From NCBI GenBank assembly GCA_014529385.2, contig CM043964.1, positions 6,603,997 to 6,667,996 on the forward strand: a DNA stretch of 64,000 bases, in the 5' to 3' direction. The DNA is from Adiantum capillus-veneris. Taxonomy: Eukaryota > Streptophyta > Polypodiopsida > Polypodiales > Pteridaceae. Numbering within the stretch: the first letter of the stretch is position 1; every line of letters starts with the position of its first letter. Shown in pieces: positions 63,102 through 64,000 of the stretch. The position numbers and the translations under genes were made by a program. The notes beneath the pieces were generated by a model that did not search any database, was not told the DNA's origin, and saw only the letters and a program-made list of their open reading frames with translations.

Positions 63102-63798
63102 ACCTAAATAAACCTAAGTCTAATCTAATATAACATAAATCTAAATCTAACGTAAATTATGTTATATTAAAAACAAAGAACTAAACTAACAGGGATTATA
63201 AGAACCTTAAAACTGATTTAATACATAATTTTTCACATAACTCGGCAAGAGTTGGCATTCTCATCACTAAAGATGTGAGAGTTAACTTCCGGCGGTGACG
63301 CTGCCTCATCTCCATCCACATCTGACGACAGCAATTGGCCCTTTAGACCGTTCTTGCTCTTGTTACTAACTTTGAAGTTGCTGTTGAATGACTAGAGGTT
63401 GTCTAGATGGTCATTGTGTCGGGGATGTAGTGACTCTTGCCGCCCTGAAGATTCACCTTCCTCCCTATCTTCTGAAGACATTTCACCAGTACTTTTGGAT
63501 CGACGGAGCCCACCATGAGTGAAGGCAGCAATACCCTATATTCCATTGAGGGCTTTCTTCAACCGCTTCATACAAGCATCGCAGTCTATGGAGACCTAAA
63601 TCTAATCTAATATAACGTAAATCTAAATCTAGCGTAAATAAACGTAAATCTAATTAAAAAGAAACCTAAATCTAATTTAATTTAACTTAAATAAACCTAA
63701 ATCTAATTTAACGTAAGTCTACATCTAACCTAATTTTTAACGTCTTTTAGGATAGTTTCCTACGACGTTATAACTCTCTTCTTCTTGTGTGTGTGCGC
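62986..63798. repeat. Direct repeat pair, ~88 bp, 714 bp apart
   Basis: TAACGTAAGTCTACATCTAACCTAAT... GTTTCCTACGACGTTA... CTTCTTCTTGTGTGTG occurs at about 62993-63085 and 63708-63796 with few differences. The flanks are rich in CTAAATCTAA and AACGTAAATC steps. Confidence 0.85.
63236..63590 (-). other. Possible further CACTA exon, unrecognised
   Basis: The minus strand has a mostly open reading with IDCDACMKRLKKALNGI, HGGLRRSKSTGEMSSEDREE and LSSDVDGDEAASPPEVNSHI, broken by two stops. It lies upstream of the transposase tail in element sense. I cannot match it to a domain. Confidence 0.35.
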
Positions 63799-63837
63799 GT
63801 GTGTGGATGTGTGTGCCAATAAAAAGAGATAAATGGT

Positions 63838-63945
63838 ATAACCTTTCTATCACCCATGCCAAGTATGATAGATTGGTTATGCCATTTCCCTCTTGAATAA
63901 TAGGTCTTGAGTTCAACTCCTCGTCGGCTAGATCTTTAGGTCTTT
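63838..63945 (+). other. tRNA-like segment, possible SINE fragment
   Basis: GAGTTCAACTCC near 63910 fits the RNA polymerase III B box (GRTTCRANYCC) and is followed by TCGTCGGC, a form seen in tRNA-derived plant SINEs. An A box is not convincing. Confidence 0.2.
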
Positions 63946-64000
63946 TAATTTTAATTAGTTTCCTACGACGTTAAATTAGTTTCTCTCTCTTTCTCTCCCA

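Larger units (their letters stand above)
60045..64000 (-). mobile_element. CACTA (En/Spm) DNA transposon, left end; right end outside window
   Basis: The terminus CACTACAAGAG at 60045 is followed by clustered GCGACG-type subterminal repeats, then two minus-strand genes in the usual CACTA order: transposase C-terminal part (62929-62224) and a Transposase_24-like gene (61951-60636). The left end is thus the 3' end of the element. The main catalytic transposase domain would lie beyond 64000. Confidence 0.85.

Overview
The window is repeat-dominated nuclear DNA of a land plant. It holds APE-type LINEs, Ty1/copia and Ty3/gypsy LTR elements with plant-type primer sites, an En/Spm (CACTA) transposon with GCGACG subterminal repeats, plant-type GT-AG introns and TATATAAA boxes. 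No prokaryotic or organellar genes are visible. The TE load and degree of decay suggest a large genome; a fern or another non-seed plant is possible, but the species cannot be fixed from the sequence. No gene in the window is clearly intact and host-encoded.

Region by region. (1) 1-16650: a tandem array of a ~1.13-1.19 kb unit, eight copies whole or partial. Each unit carries a (CA)n(GA)n tract and a second (GA)n tract. Four LINE copies of two subfamilies lie in this region, all on the minus strand, and every one that can be judged joins a (GA)n tract at its 3' end. (2) 17193-27049: a LINE remnant abutting a Ty3/gypsy element with ~375-379 bp LTRs (minus strand). (3) 27050-34026: old, decayed genes. 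They include a recognisable centromeric-type histone H3 relic (28335-29052, plus strand) with a TATA box and a start encoding MARTK, an unrecognised minus-strand gene with a TATA box and intron (30089-31599), further exon-like fragments and nested hairpins. (4) 34032-39551: a complete copia element (copy A) with 5-bp target duplications, inserted into an old plus-strand reading frame that resumes on its far side. (5) 40614-45741: an older minus-strand copia element with a ~0.7 kb insertion in its reverse transcriptase. (6) 47490-52777: a second complete copia element (copy B, same family as A, opposite strand), again with target duplications. (7) 53100-57700: hairpin and MITE-like inverted repeats, a gypsy gag remnant and AT-rich filler. 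(8) 57729-64000: plant-transposase-like exons and a gag-like gene, then a CACTA element whose left terminus (CACTACAAGAG) is at 60045 and which runs off the right edge.

The two most notable observations are the apparent targeting of (GA)n/(TC)n microsatellites by a plant LINE family, and the CenH3-like pseudogene, which is spread over several frames and was found by reading the translation by eye. All homology calls rest on recognised motifs; no database search was run.
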